Assembly: GCA_013398055.1 (NCBI GenBank)
Contig: VZRS01015092.1
Location: forward strand, 1 to 64,000
Reading direction: 5' to 3'
Source: Ifrita kowaldi
Lineage: Eukaryota; Chordata; Aves; Passeriformes; Cinclosomatidae
DNA: 64,000 nt
The translations under genes and the position numbers were made by a program. Below, one piece after another: positions 12,201 to 24,699 of this stretch. Each line of letters starts with the position of its first letter. Positions within the stretch are counted from its first letter, which is position 1. Under the pieces are notes generated by a model. The model did not search any database and was not told the origin of the DNA. It was given only the letters and a program-made list of their open reading frames with translations.

Positions 12201-13178
12201 TGGGGATGCAGACGAGGTGTGAAGCTTTGCAGTTCTGTCTCCGTCCACACCCCTGGACTGATCCGGGCCCTGGTGATGCCTCAGCTCTGGATCTGTTCCC
12301 TGTTCCCAGCCTCCTCCACACAGTCCCCTGCCCTGGCTTTCACTGGGGCCAATCTGCGGAGGGAAATGCCACCCATCTTCATTAGTCACGGTCTTCCTCC
12401 GGCCCTTTGGGCACCTGCTGCCCCCTCCGATGGAGTTCCCTGGGGAATTCTGGCAGGGAGAGCCCGTGCCGTGCTCTGGCTGTGGGGGGCAGAGGAGCAG
12501 GGCGATGCCCAGGCTGTGCCAGTTCCTGGGACACCCTGCCAGCCAGCAGGCAGGGATTAAACCCGGGCCCTCCAAACGGACCGTGGGAGCTGCTGGAGGA
12601 GGCAGCCAGGGCCCGGAGCTGCCGTGGGGCTGCACACGATCCTTGTGCTGCCCCGAGCTCCTGTGTCAGCTCCGAGCAGAGACAGGAATGTCACACGTGT
12701 CCCAGTCACCGGGAACTGTGAGTCCTCCACGCTCAGCACTTGCTGGGGGTGGCTGTCCCCTTGCTCCGGGGAGCAGGAGCTCCTATCTGGCTGCTTTCAT
12801 CTGCTGTGAAATCACTGCAGGAATTCTCCTCTAGCAGTTACTCATCCTCCTCCTCCCTCCCGGGAAAAAAAAAAAAAAAAGCTGTTTTGTCAGTAAATGC
12901 GATAGAAATCTCCCCTTCATGTAGATTCAAGGTGAAGTTAATCAAAATATTTACACAATCCTCATGATACTGCACTCGCCAGGCTTTTTGTGGCGTCCTG
13001 ATTGCAGCAGGTGCCCCTCGAGCATTGCCCGAGCCCAGGGGAGCAAATCCCGAGCTGGTCCCTCCAGCCCTGGTGCCCACGGGCACCTCACATTGTCCCT
13101 GTGGTGCTTCCCCATGCCCACGGCCCCTGTCCCGCCCTGCCCTGCTGCCTGTGAGGAGCTGTGTCTGTCAGCAGCTGG

Positions 13179-13235
13179 AAGCCTTGTACATCCATGGAAG
13201 CTTTGTACATCCACGGAAGCTTTGTACATCCCTGG
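13179..13235 (+). repeat. Tandem repeat, 19 bp x 3
   Basis: Three adjacent copies of aagctttgtacatccacgg-like units (13179, 13198, 13217) differ by only one or two bases each. They form a short, young tandem duplication with no sign of function. Confidence 0.93.
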
Positions 13236-15605
13236 AACTGGGGCTGGGAGGGAGAGCTCTCACTCACCGGGCTGGGCTGGAGCAACTAAAGGCAAAGCAG
13301 GTTCAAACCTGCAGCCCTGCACAGCGCTGGACAGGACAGAGCCTGATGAACCCCGGGCTGTCCGGCTGAGCATATTCAGCACGGGGCTGTGGATCTGCTC
13401 CTGCACATCCCAAAGCCAGAGGCTCCCTTGCCCCCCTTGTCCAGGTGTGTGGGTGCCCTGCAGTGGCACTGGCTGGGGCTGTGGGACTGGGCAGTGCTGC
13501 CTGGGCAGGTGCCAGGGTGTTCCTCCCCCTCTGCTCACGCCGATAGATGGGAGCGATGGCAAAGCCACATCCTGCTGGCAGGGAGCACTCCCTGTCCTGT
13601 CACGGACTGTGAACACAGCCACATCCACCCTGCCCTGCCAGGGAGTGCCCAAAGCACCTGCTCGTGCCCTCCAGGCCACCAGCCCTCCTGTGATCCCGCA
13701 GCTCCATCCATCCCACCTCATCCCACCACACCCAGCAGCTCCCGGTGCATCCCAGCTCATCCCACCGCACCCACTGCTGTCCATCCCACCTCATCCTACC
13801 CAAACATCCCTCGGGTTGTGTCCATTCCTTCCTGGATGAATGCCTGACCTGGTGCTCCCGTCCTCTCAGGCTTGCAGAAGGGGTTGGTGATTTTCCAGGC
13901 CCTCCATCCAGTGAAGTGAGCGAGGGGTGCCTCCTGCAGCACCCTCCCGATGGACAGCACTGCATGCAGGCAGACGTGACCAGAGATTTTTGAGGAAGCT
14001 GTGGTAGATCCTGACCGTGATTGGGCCAGGACCTTGCTTTGCCTTTGCTGACAGCTCACACACCTCACCCTGCTCATGGCATCGGCTCTGGCACCTCCTC
14101 AGCAGCTGGGAGCTGCCTGCGCTGGCACCGGGGGTGATTTCACCACGGGGCTCCACAGGTTGCTCCCGTTTATGGAGCTGTGGCAGTGAAGGTTAAATTC
14201 TGTATTTCCGCTTTTCACTTCTGAACCACATCAGCACTGACGTGTGGCCAGCCCTGCTCGGCCAGGTGAGCCACCTCCACCCTCAGTGCTTTGCAGCCTC
14301 AGTACCTCTGGTGGATCTGGGAGAGCCGTTTTAGGAAACTGAGAATCAGGATCTAGAACAAGGTCATCGTGTTGTTTTGTTTTGTTTTGCTGGGGTTTTT
14401 TCAGGCACTATAGAGAAACCTGTGCTCCTTTGCTCCTGGAGATAAGCTTTTCCTGCACCATTGTTCCAGGCTGTTTTCCTTGATGTACTCTATTTTTGGC
14501 ACATGCAACAAGCCCTAACGTCCTTCCCTATCTCTGCGCTTGCTGGAGTTCAGTTTAAAATATTTCTGGCCTTTATCTTAGATTTTCCAGTGCTGAAGCA
14601 ACACCATATATCCTCTAGACCATATTTTTGTCTTATGAATCACCAAGCTTTAGACAAGCCCCTACCGGGTATAAAGAGCCCCTGCTAAAGAGCCAGCAGT
14701 GCTGGGGCAGTGACCCAGCAGCTCCCCGAGCCTCCCCAGCAGTAGCTCTGGCACTGTTTGCATCCTGCCAGAGTCTAGACGAGTGTTTCTGATCCAGCAG
14801 AGAGGTATTAGCTCTGGCTCTGGACTTTGCTCCCACACACTTTTATCAAATGCTCCGGGAGTGCATTTGGAGCCACTAAATCTTCTCCTATTAACAGCCC
14901 ATTTGCAGAAATGGAAAAGGTATTTCTGCAGTCTTGAGGGGGCAGTTTGTCAAGCAGGTTTCACTCATATTGGCTCTCTGTGAATAAAGACATGAAATAC
15001 TCACGCTGGTTTCTCCTTCCCCGGGGGTTTAGATGCTCCAGCCCAGGCTATGTTCGGGGCTCAGCCATGCCATGGGTATCGTGTCCTGGGGTCCCACTGA
15101 CCAACAGCTCCTGGGGGCATTTGCTGCCCTTTGCAGGAGAGGAACAGGGAACTGTCCACGGAGGAATTCCCACTGGAAAGTTAAAGGGGGTCCCAGCTGC
15201 CACAGGCTGTCCCACAGAGGGTCTTTGGGGCCCCTTTATGGTGCCCCCTCCCCTGCTCCTTGGCAGCTCTGATGTTGTCTCATCTCTCCTGGGGAGATGC
15301 CCAGTGCCCTTTGTGGGCAGGCTGAGCTCGCCCCTATGGGACTGAGCTGCCACACTGGGGACACCCAGCCCCGCTGGGGCTGCTGCCAGGCCCTCACCCT
15401 CACCTCCCACACCCTCTTGCACCAACTGCCCACTCAGGCACATTGTTTCCATCGTGGGCCATTTACTGTGCTCCCTTTGGTTTTGAGACTGAGCCTCAGC
15501 CCAGCAGCTCTGGCTGTCAAAGGGTGGCTCAGGCTCATGAAGCCTCTTCCTTTACTCTTTCCAACACGGCCTGTGTAAAACAAAATGCCCAACACACCGT
15601 TATAA

Positions 15606-16080
15606 ACCATAGAACCCCAGCCTGGTTTGGGTTGGGAGGGGCCTTAAAGCCCATCCAGTGCCACCCCTGCCATGGCAGGGACACCTCCCAGTGTCCCAGG
15701 CTGCTCCAAGCCCCAATGTCCAGCCTGGCCTTGGGCACTGCCAGGGATCCAGGGGCAGCCACAGCTGCTCTGGGCACCCCGTGCCAGGGCCTCCCCACCC
15801 TCCCAGGGGAGAATTTCTTCCTAATACCTAATCTAAATCTACCCTCTGTCAGTGTGAGGCCATTCCCTGTGTCCTGTCCCTCCAGCCCTTGGAAATCCTC
15901 TCTCTCCATCTTTCCTGCAGCTCCTTCAGGCCCTGCAAGGCCACACTGAGGTCACCCCAGAGCTTCTCCTCTCCAGGCTGAACAATCCCAGCTCTCCCAG
16001 CCTTTCCTCCCAGCAGAGCTGCTCCATCCCTCTGCTCATCCTGGTGCCCCCTCTGGACTGGCTCCAGCAGCTCCACGGTT
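15606..16080 (-). mobile_element. CR1 LINE fragment, 3' end
   Basis: About 475 bp match the 3' part of avian CR1 in reverse orientation. The match starts at the terminal region (tagaaccccagcctggtttg, then gttgggaggggcctt) and runs through aatttcttcctaatacctaa and the shared ctctccaggctgaacaatcc block to ctggactggctccagcagct. It is 5'-truncated, as most CR1 copies are, and has no coding capacity. It is the longest repeat copy in the window. Confidence 0.95.
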
Positions 16081-17799
16081 TTATTTTCTGTGCCACCCCC
16101 AGTGCTGCTCACCACCCAGCGGGAGTGAGGTCAGAGTATCCTGCAGGAGCTGCACCAGATTGCTCCTGTTTTTCCAAGCCTACCTGCCAGACCCTGCTCA
16201 TGCACACAGCGTCAAAATATTTGGCATGAGTCACCTCACCCAGAATGTTCCCCCTTGAAAGCAGTGGAAATTTTCCTCCTCCATGTGCAGAATGCTGGGG
16301 CAGGGCGTGAGTGCAGGCTTGTGTCAGCTCTGCACACCTCCACCCTCGTGTGGGTGTCTGGGGCAGTGTCCTGCCTGCCTCTGCTCTTGGCCCCTCCTGT
16401 GGGGATGCACTGGGGCATCTCGGGGCTCTTCTGCCTCTCTGCAAGGAGCTGGGTGATTCCCTGGCCAGGGGAAGGGTTCTGGAAGACCCTTTACAGCTCA
16501 TCCATCCAGGGGCACCCAGTGGTGCTCCCACTGTCAGCCAGGGGAGTGCCACAGGCTGCAGGGGAAGGAGCAGGGGGAATAAACATGTGCTCCTGCACTG
16601 TCCCACTGCCCTGGCTTCGAGCAGGGCCACCTCCACTCCTGGGCCATCACATCAGGACGTGTCCCTGGTCACCAGGTACCACAGCCACCTATCCACAAGG
16701 GATTTTGAGGGCTCCAGGCAGAACCTCCTTTGCCTAATTTTGGACATAATCTGAAACAGGAGGTTGTCAAGGGATGGGGAGGGGCAGGATGGGGAGGGAG
16801 AGAAGAATTCCTGGGAAATCACAGGTGAGGGCAGCTGGAAAATCACATACCACAGGAAGATGACTGGGAGAAAGAGAGAATGTCTGAGCCACTGTCACAG
16901 CAGCATCACAGGATGCTGGGCTGGAACAGCAAAGGCTCCACCCCTGTGTCCCTCTCCAGGGCTGACCCGAGCAGGATGCTCCCACCAGGATGCTGGGGAG
17001 GTGGGAGGGAGCTCAGAGCAGAGGGACAAAGACAGCACTGTGCAAACCCAGAAATAAAAACACTTGCAGGAGCTCACTTTCCCCACCCAAGGGTTGCTAA
17101 TCTCACCCTGGCACAGCCTCCAGCCCCCAGCTCTGCACAAAGGCCACCCACTGCCCAGGAAGGCCCATCACATCCTGCAATGTCTCTTTGTTCAGGAAGA
17201 GTTTCAGCTCCGGGAAGAAAGGAGTCGGCTCCTTCTTAGCCCATTAAACCCAACAAGCTTGGACAAAGCAGCTCCGAGTTTGCCCGTGGGGGGATTCAGC
17301 AGGGGCTGGGATTTATCCTGTTCCTCCTGTGCCGTGTTGGGTGCTGGTCCCCAGCAATGCTCCAAGTGCTCCCCAGCTCCGTGGGGCTGCCCTGAAGCAG
17401 GGGCAGAACCTGAGCCCCGCACAGGGATTTCATCCCCTCAGCCCTTCCCCCAAAGCTCTGTGCAAACACCCATCACCCTCCAAGGCACAGAAACCCTGCT
17501 GCTGTTCCAGAGAAGAAAATGAGCCCCAGGATGCTGAAGTGACCAGTCCATGTTCACACTGGAATGGGTCCAGCCAGCCCTGCGATATGGGAATTATGGG
17601 GGCCCTCACTCTGTAGGCTGGAGATGAAATGTCAGGATCTTGCCCCAATTCCCAATGGCTTTCCAGTAACGGAGCAGTTCTAATGAGGCAGGCAGCAGCA
17701 ATCCAATTGGTGTTCAAGCCAGAGAGTTCTCTGAAATCCCTGCCATTGCTTCCAGATATTTTTCTTGCTGATCCTGTACTTGTTTCAGAGCTCCCAGGG

Positions 17800-17930
17800 T
17801 GCACCTGCAATGAGCGAAGTGCACTAATTACTAACCTGAAACTGGTTGTGTTTAGGATCCCGAATTTATGCTGCAGGGCCCTTTCAGGTTAACTGTAACA
17901 GCCTCAATTAATCCTTTATTTGTAGAGACT
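17800..17930. promoter_or_regulatory. Candidate conserved non-coding element
   Basis: An AT-rich single-copy island (gcactaattactaacctg, caggttaactgtaacagcct, caattaatcctttatttgta) carries homeodomain-type TAATTA cores and is set in GC-rich flanks. Support is compositional only. Confidence 0.25.
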
Positions 17931-18170
17931 CAACCTGGTGGAAACAAACAGAGGGAAGGAGGAGCTGGGACACTTGGGTTTGGTTCCCTGCTCTCACCTC
18001 TGTCACTGACCCTTGACACGACTTGGCAGAAGAAGCCAGGCCTGGTGGAGGAGATTCAGAGGAGATTTAGGAGATCTGCATCCAGCTCCTGGCTCTGTTG
18101 CACACTCCGTGGGTCAAGTAAGGAACCTCCTTAAACCCAAACCCTCCAGCAGCTTTTCCAGGAGTGGGGT

Positions 18171-18315
18171 GATCACAGAATCATGGAACCAGTTTTGTTG
18201 GAAAGGACCTCTGAGATCACCGAGTCCAACCTGTGACCCCTCACCACCCTGTCAGCAGACCAAGGCACCGAGTGCCACATCCTGTCATTTCCTGAATGCC
18301 TCCAGAGGTGACAGG
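18171..18315 (-). mobile_element. CR1 LINE fragment
   Basis: It begins gatcacagaatcatggaacc, then ttggaaaggacctctgagat and accgagtccaacc, the typical 3' end of CR1 in reverse orientation. The match fades after about 145 bp. Confidence 0.88.
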
Positions 18316-20423
18316 TCTCTCTTCTCAGGGATGGGGCCAATTCTCTGCCTCCCTGGTATTAGGGCAAACAGGTTTTGGCCATCCAACACCGAGAGCCCGT
18401 GGCTGCCTGAGGAGCCCTGCTGCCCTTTGGATGCACATCCCATGTCCAGCCATGGGAAGCAGAGCAGTGCTGAGCCACTGAGGCCTTCCAGGGCTACCAC
18501 ACAGGGGACAATGTGGACAACTGGGACGTTCCCAGGGGATGTCACGGGTGAGAAGGCCTTGGCCCTGCCTGGTGGCACCACCACAGACCTGTGTGTGCAC
18601 AGGAGCTCCCCCAGCCCCAGGCTGGGTCTCTGAGGAGCAGAGCAGCTCATCCCACATGAAAGCTGCTGCAAGCAAAACCAGAAAATACAGTTGTCTCGCC
18701 AGCAGCCGGCGAGGCAACGGCCAAACCAGCCAAGCTGGATAGAAACCAGTCAGGCAGCCCTGCTCAGCCCAGTTAGGCTGGGCTGGGAGCGAGGCAACGG
18801 GCAGGTTTAGGAAACACTCATCAAGCTCCTTCTTGTGCCTCTGTCGGCACAGCCACGGGCGCTGCTGCAGGCAGGGTCGGTGTGTGACCCCCGGTCCCAG
18901 CCCTGGCTCCTGCAGACATGAAAGGCACAGGTTTCTCCTGGGAGCTGCCTCTGCTCCAGGGGCTGGTGGCTGCAGGGGCTCGGGGGTCAGGGCAGAGCGG
19001 GTTTGGCTGTGGGGCTGCAGGGTGAGGAACAGCAGGAACCCTCCGTGTGTGGGATGGGGACTGAGGGACACCTGCCCACCCTGTCTGGGTGGGGATGGGT
19101 GAGCAGCCCCATCGCTCACTGGGTCTGCTCAAGCAGCACTGGGCTGAGAGACCTCATTTCTTTTTGTTCCTCATCCAGTGATGACCAAAACTGGACATGA
19201 CCCATTTTGGATGGTGAATTGGCTCCCTCAGCTCCTCTGAGCTGAATCCTGCGATAGCAGCGATGCCCCTGGAGCTGCTCAGCCCGGACTGGAGATGGCC
19301 CAAGGGTTTGGAGAACGGAGTTACCCCCGAAAATGGAGATGAGCTCATCACCCCCTCCACTGCAAAGCTGAGGGTCCCAGGATGAAGGCAGGAGAAGCCA
19401 AACCCAGCCCAAAGGAAGGTGTGGCTCATCCCGGGAAGGGGGTGGGTCAGGGAACTCCCTGCCAGAGTTGTGTCCGCAGAGGGTTTAGGTGGATTCCAGG
19501 AGGCACTGAGAAAGTGCTTGAAAAAGCGATCTGTGGAGATTTGCTAAACCAACAAACCACACCAGGCTCAGAAAATCTTGCACAACAAAAGAAGTTGGAG
19601 GCTGGGAATATATCCTGGGACAACCTGTACCTGCTGATACCAATCTGACTCTCCCCTGGTCACTTTGCCCACTGTCCCCATTGGATTTCCCCTGACCCCC
19701 TCCATCAGTCATCGAATCTTCCTCTCCTCCCCAGGCTGGTCTTCAGAAGGAGAAAATGATGTGATTATGGGGGGTGACAAAGAAAGGGAGAAGTCAAAAG
19801 ATCAAACCACTTCAGCTGGGAGACAGCTGCAGTCCCCCCTCTGCGGGGACAGACGGGTTGTGGTTTCTCCTGGATGAGCTGGGGGGGTTTGGCCAGCAGG
19901 GCACGGGATTGTCACAGCCCCAGGGTCTGTGGGAGCCCCGGAGTCACGGCAAGGTGGGGGCTGCCCACCTGGGAGCCAAGTACTCAGGGGGACCACGTCC
20001 CTGGGAAGGCTTTTGGGGACAGGAGAAGGGACTGTGGACTGTGGGAGGCACCAAACACCTGGTCCTGGGCAAGAGCATCAGCTGGGCTGCTTTGGAGGCT
20101 GGGCTGAGGGGACCTGGGCTGGGCAGAGGGGGACCCTGCTCTGAGCTGGCTCCCAGGCGCTCTCCAAGGGCCGCTGCAGGGCCCCTCGCAGCGCTGCCCA
20201 CGGGTGACAGTGGCAATGGTGAGGTGTGAGGCAGCAGCTCCACAGTCCCTCCGCTCCCAGGATGGGTCCTGGATCAACACCTCCACCTCCACCTCCTCCT
20301 CTCCAGCACATCCCCGGCCAGGATCATCCCCGGCTGAGCAGGTCAGGGGAGGCTGAGCTGCAGGCAGGGCGTGAGGGCTGCTCAGACTTGCTGAGTGCCA
20401 TTCCCCGGCAGCAGCTCCTCCAA

Positions 20424-20490
20424 GGAAGCGATTCCCGGCGATGGGAAGCGATTCCAGGCGATAGGAAGCGATTGCAGGCGATAGGAAGCC
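20424..20490 (+). repeat. Tandem repeat, 20 bp x 3.3
   Basis: Units of ggaagcgattccaggcgata start at 20424, 20444 and 20464, with a partial fourth at 20484. Each unit contains a GCGATT core, and copies differ by only one or two bases. Confidence 0.93.
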
Positions 20491-20802
20491 GCTGAGTGAG
20501 CAGGGGCAGGGCGTGGGGCGGGTCGCGCTGCTGTGACTCAGCCCTGGCCCCGATCCTGCTGATTTTCCACCCAGGCAGCCCAGCGGGGCAATTCCTCCTG
20601 ATGTGGAGGAAGGGCAGGACCGCGCAGTCCCATCCCAGGGATGAAATCCGGTTTGGCTCCCGTGCCAGTGGGACAGCCTCTCCACCCCACCGCTGCCTGG
20701 ACCACTCTGCATCCTCCATCCCCACGGGCACCGAGCCTGCCAGAGCCTCCAGAGCTTCTCCTGCCGGGATCGGGATGGGAGGTGATGCACAGTGTAAAAC
20801 AC

Positions 20803-21010
20803 ACAGGATCACAGGATCGCTGAGGTTGGAAAAGACCTCCAGGCTCATGGAGTCCAAGCTGTGTCCGATCTCCACTTTGTCACCAGCCCAGAGCACTGAC
20901 TGTCATGTCCAGGCCTTCCTTGGACACCTCCAGGGACCCCACCACCTCCCTGGGCAGCCCCTTCCCATGCCTGGCCACCCTTTCCATGGAGAAATTCTCC
21001 CTGAGAAGAA
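20803..21010 (-). mobile_element. CR1 LINE fragment
   Basis: It starts acaggatcacaggatcgctg, then gaggttggaaaagacctcca. The blocks ccaccacctccctgggcagc and ggagaaattctccctgag follow, all typical of the 3' end of avian CR1 in reverse orientation. The open frame crossing it (20496-21470) is not a gene. Confidence 0.92.
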
Positions 21011-21544
21011 TTTCACACATTTCCACTGTGATCTTTATCACTTCAAGGACTGTCAGGTTTCCACCCTTTACCCACCTGCCCTGCAGTTACTCCCAGGAAA
21101 CACAACTTCTGCAAGCAGCAGAGGCCACATTTTCACCTGGCATAAAGGAACAAGACCCCGAGCAGCCCCCGGAGCTGCCTCACACCCGCTCGCCATGTGG
21201 CTCCTTGTGAGCAGAAGAGCTCTGCACCACAGCTCAGCAGCTGGGAAACATCGAAGAGATTCCTCAGTGCTGAGAAGGAAAGAGCTGCTGGCAGGGAGTC
21301 AGCCAGAGCTCCCTGGAGGTGTCAGCTGTCCCCGTGGGACTGCTCGTGGCTGTGGGATGAGAGGTTGGAGTGCTGGGTGGGAGCTGGAGGGAGCTCGGGT
21401 GTGCTCCAGGTCTGCATCCCACCCAGCTGCACAACACGTGTGTGTGAGAGAGGGAGAGATTTCTGACTGAAGCCACTCCTTTCAACACCAGATCTGGGAT
21501 ATCAGATGGGTTTGAACAGAAGGACAGAGCTGAGACTCTGGAGG

Positions 21545-21835
21545 CTGATTTGGCATCAAACAAATTTATAAATTACATTCAAAAATGGTATCGAGCTGGA
21601 GTTATGGAGGGGCTCAAACAGCGGTAGATGGGGTGAATAATTGTGCAAGGTCATTGCCACTCACTTAAACCCAAATGTTACAAATCCAGGAAATTCGGAT
21701 CTGAGGTTAAGCATCAGGGAATTTCAGGCATGTCAGGAATGCAGAGATCAGGCACAAAACACCTGTAGTGGAACCAGGAAGGGGAGAAATGAAACAGGTC
21801 TTTGAAAGTGGGTTACATCTAATCCAGCCATGGTG
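21545..21835. promoter_or_regulatory. Candidate conserved non-coding element
   Basis: A comparatively AT-rich, single-copy stretch (caaatttataaattacattc, ggggtgaataattgtgcaag) lies between GC-rich flanks and matches no repeat I know. It might also be an unrecognised ancient repeat. Support is weak. Confidence 0.2.
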
Positions 21836-22834
21836 GGTGGATCATTCCTCTGTGCCACTGTGGAGCAGGGACAGCACCTCCAGCAAAACCCAGACAAAGG
21901 CGGGGGATGGAATTGTGAATTGACAAATCCATTTACTCCCAGCTCCTGGGCCGGGTTGTGTGGTCGAGCCTGCCTGCACATGTTCCTGCCCCTACACATC
22001 CAGCCTTTGGTTATTCCTGAGCAGCAATGAGGATATTTCAGAGAACCAGAGACTTGAGGGGCTGAAAAAGAGAAAAAAATTATTTTTTGTGCCTATGAAG
22101 GGAAGTGAAAATGTGAACACCCAGTCTGAGCTGGCAGAGAGCTGGGGATGGGTGCTCTGAGCCCTGGAGTGCTGTGGTGTCAGAGGGAGAACCCTGCTGG
22201 GAGCAGGCCTGGCTCCAGGCTGGCTGCATCCCTGCCCTTCCCCATGCAATTTCCAGCCAGGGATGCTGCCCAGCTGGGGGACAAATGTCTCTGCTGCAGG
22301 GACCAGCAGCGCTGTCACAGTGGGGACTGGGGCCCAGCAGCCCATGTTGGGGACACTGGAGAAGCTCACGCTGGGAACAGGAGCTGGCAGCCACAGCCCC
22401 GGTGCTGAGGGGGCACAGGGGATGTGCAGCCAGGCTCCTGCCAGCTCCAGGGACGTGGGACAAGCCCCGTGGGTGGGGTGAGTGCATGGAAAGTGAGGGG
22501 CTGCGATGGACTTGAGATAAGGACCAGGAGAGATCACTCAGCGAATACCAGGCAAAACAGGCCCAAATTAGAGATATTAATGGAATTTATTGCTACCAAA
22601 ATCAGAGCAGGATAATGAGAAGTAAAAGAAAACCTTAAAAAGACTTCCCTAGAGCACACCCGCCCCAGCTGACACAGCCAGCAGGACTGTGTCCTGTCCC
22701 TCGGGACAGCAGCTCCCAGCACCCCGGGATGCGGCAGGGAAGGGGCTCACGGACAGACACCTCCCCACCTCCAGCTGTCCCCCGCCGTTGGCATCCAGCC
22801 CTGCTGCCAGCGGAGCACCGCGTGCAGCCGTGGG

Positions 22835-23060
22835 ATTTGCAATTAATCCCCGGTGACAGTTCGCTGCTGATGGAGGAGCGTTAACCCCTCCGGAGCTGGG
22901 TGGGCGAGGTCGGCACAGTCGGGGTTAATCACATTGGAATCCGGCTTAATTGCGGGTTGCCTGTGATCCTCGATGCCTCTTACAAAGTGATGGAAAATGA
23001 CAAATATTTATCCCCTCTCTGGCAGCGGCCCTTTATCTTCCCACATTGTCACCAGGCTTT
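22835..23060. promoter_or_regulatory. Candidate conserved non-coding element / enhancer
   Basis: This holds several clustered AT cores: tgcaattaatcc, ggggttaatcacattgg, cggcttaattgcggg and gacaaatatttatc, interspersed with CpG-rich bases. The GGATTA/TAATCC-type and TAATTG cores resemble homeodomain sites. The mix of CpG and AT cores in unique sequence is enhancer-like, but that is inference. Confidence 0.28.
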
Positions 23061-23310
23061 CCCAGCCCCGCTTCCAGGAGGGAAGAGTGTGAGCAGACAC
23101 TAAATAAGGGTAAAAGCTGGTTTGGGCAGCTGTCAGCTTTTGCATTCGCAGCATTCCTGCGAGGAGACGCTGGGGGAGGAGGTGTGAGACACCGAGGTAG
23201 CTCATGGACACCCAGGTGCTGCCACTGAGGCCCCCGGTGCCTGAGAGGAGCAGGTCCAGGGGACACGGCACAGGGGGCACCTTGGATGTGGCACAGAAAA
23301 AACCCACATG

Positions 23311-23440
23311 GATGGGGTTAAAGGAGCCCCAGGGACGCCCAGAGCACACTGCGGCTGCCGGGACAGGCTGCAAAGGCATCCCTTCACAGCTCTGCAGCTC
23401 CTCCGGGGCATATCCCGGGTTATCTGGTGAGGGCTGCGGG
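23311..23440 (+). repeat. Inverted repeat, left arm
   Basis: About 130 bp are closely matched by the reverse complement of 23724-23844. Shared blocks include cttcacagctctgcagctcc, gggacaggctgcaaa, ggggttaaa and tcccggg. The arms are clearly diverged from each other but align along nearly their whole length. Confidence 0.85.
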
Positions 23441-23723
23441 GATGTCGGTTCTTCCCTGCTCTCGTGTGATCCCTGAGTCAGGTGTGGGATAGCCCGCAGT
23501 GATCCTCGGGCTGGGAAAGCTTTCCTGGCTGTAGTGCAGGGATGTGCAGCGGTGACTTGTGCTGCTGTGCCACCCCCAGCCCCGCAGGGAGCACGAGGGC
23601 AGGCGGAGAAAAGCCTTCGGAAGCAAAAAGCGAGGCGGGGAAGCAAGTGCAGCGGCACACGAGCGTGTGCTGCCTCAGACACGGTGACACTGGGAGCGTG
23701 GCCTGGCCCTGGGCCGCCATGGA

Positions 23724-23844
23724 GGCCCCAGCCCTCACCCAGCAGCCCGGGATTTCCCCGGAGGAGCTGCAGAGCTGTGAAGGGACGCGTTTGCAGCCTG
23801 TCCCCGCAGCCACAGCGTGCCCTGGGGCTTCTTTAACCCCATCT
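23724..23844 (-). repeat. Inverted repeat, right arm
   Basis: This is the reverse-complement partner of 23311-23440, separated by about 283 bp of unrelated CpG-rich sequence. The arms could fold into an imperfect stem. They may be two oppositely oriented copies of an unrecognised repeat, or a local inverted duplication. Confidence 0.85.
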
Positions 23845-24699
23845 CCCTGAGCCCCGTGGTTCCCAGCACATCCCAGCCCCGGGATGCTGAGTCTGGAGCG
23901 CTGATTTCGAGGCAGGGGCCGAGTGGGATCTCGGGCTGCTGCCTCTCCTCAGCTCTTCTGAAAATCTACCTGGTTTTCCCCCGGCTCCCGAACTGCGGGG
24001 CTGAGGGGCCGTGCCCTGACCCCTCTGCAGGGCAGCCACTGTCCCTCTCCTCCTGGCACCTCTTGCTGGGGACGCGGGTGGGTGCAGGGAGAGCATGTGG
24101 GGCATTTGGTCAGGCTTGGCCACACCGACCCCACATCTGCACTCCAGGCAGAGCCCTCGGCAGATCCAGCCTGTGGGAGGCTGCTGGAAACCCCCCGTTT
24201 CTGCAGCACTTTCTGCTGCCTCCTCTGGAAAACCTGGGCTGGGAACACAGAGTGTGAAAGCATCTTCTGCTGAACAGGGCCTGTCCAGTTTGTGGCTACA
24301 CCAAGCTCCAGAAAAGGGCTGTTTCCCCCTCAAAAAAACCCCAACAAAACCACACAAACAACAAAACACCACAGGAGGATTTGAAATCTTGACCCCCACA
24401 AGATGCTTCCAAGTAAATGCATTTTTAAATATGAGAAACAAATAAATTGCATTCTGCCTCCCAGGCTTTGAAGGGACTTTTGGCTCCGAGAGAGCCCATC
24501 AGCCTTTCCCTGTTTATGGATCTGCTGCCGAGGTTGTGATTTTTACCCGGAGTGGGATTGTCTCCCAGACATCCTGCAATATCTTCACTCCTGTCAAGCT
24601 CTGCCTCTCTCTCCTCCAGCGCTCGGCTCTGGCCAGGAGCCAGAGCCTCTCTAAACGATACCAGAAGGGCTGGCAGGAATTCAGCCCTAACTCATTATA

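Larger units (their letters stand above)
8079..15605. other. Intergenic DNA, no gene recognised
   Basis: GC-rich sequence with AT-rich islands at about 8690-8835 and 9920-10160, a poly-T tract at about 9672-9688, a 20 bp N gap (10453-10472), a small CpG cluster at about 12095-12200, a poly-A tract at about 12866-12881, and short tandem repeats near 13179 and 13690-13800 (degenerate CATCCCA-type). Long open frames at 11730-12560 and 12964-13839 are by-products of GC-rich, stop-poor sequence and show no recognisable domain. Confidence 0.6.

Noticed and set aside
11730..12560. Open frame of 276 codons on +
   Set aside because: It overlaps long frames on the opposite strand, lies in GC-rich stop-poor sequence, and shows no domain or splice context.
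13295..13320. tRNA-like B box (ggttcaaacct)
   Set aside because: No A box at the required distance and no foldable acceptor or anticodon arms. Similar ggttcaaa motifs near 34866 and 59290 also lack context.
12964..13839. Open frame of 291 codons on +
   Set aside because: It spans the 19 bp tandem repeat and a CATCCCA-type low-complexity stretch; the translated end is Pro/His/Ser repeats.
19150..19350. Suspected interspersed repeat
   Set aside because: No blocks of CR1 or any other family I know could be matched; treated as single-copy sequence.
20496..21470. Open frame of 324 codons on +
   Set aside because: It crosses a reverse-oriented CR1 fragment (20803-21010) and shows no CR1 protein in sense orientation; a chance frame.
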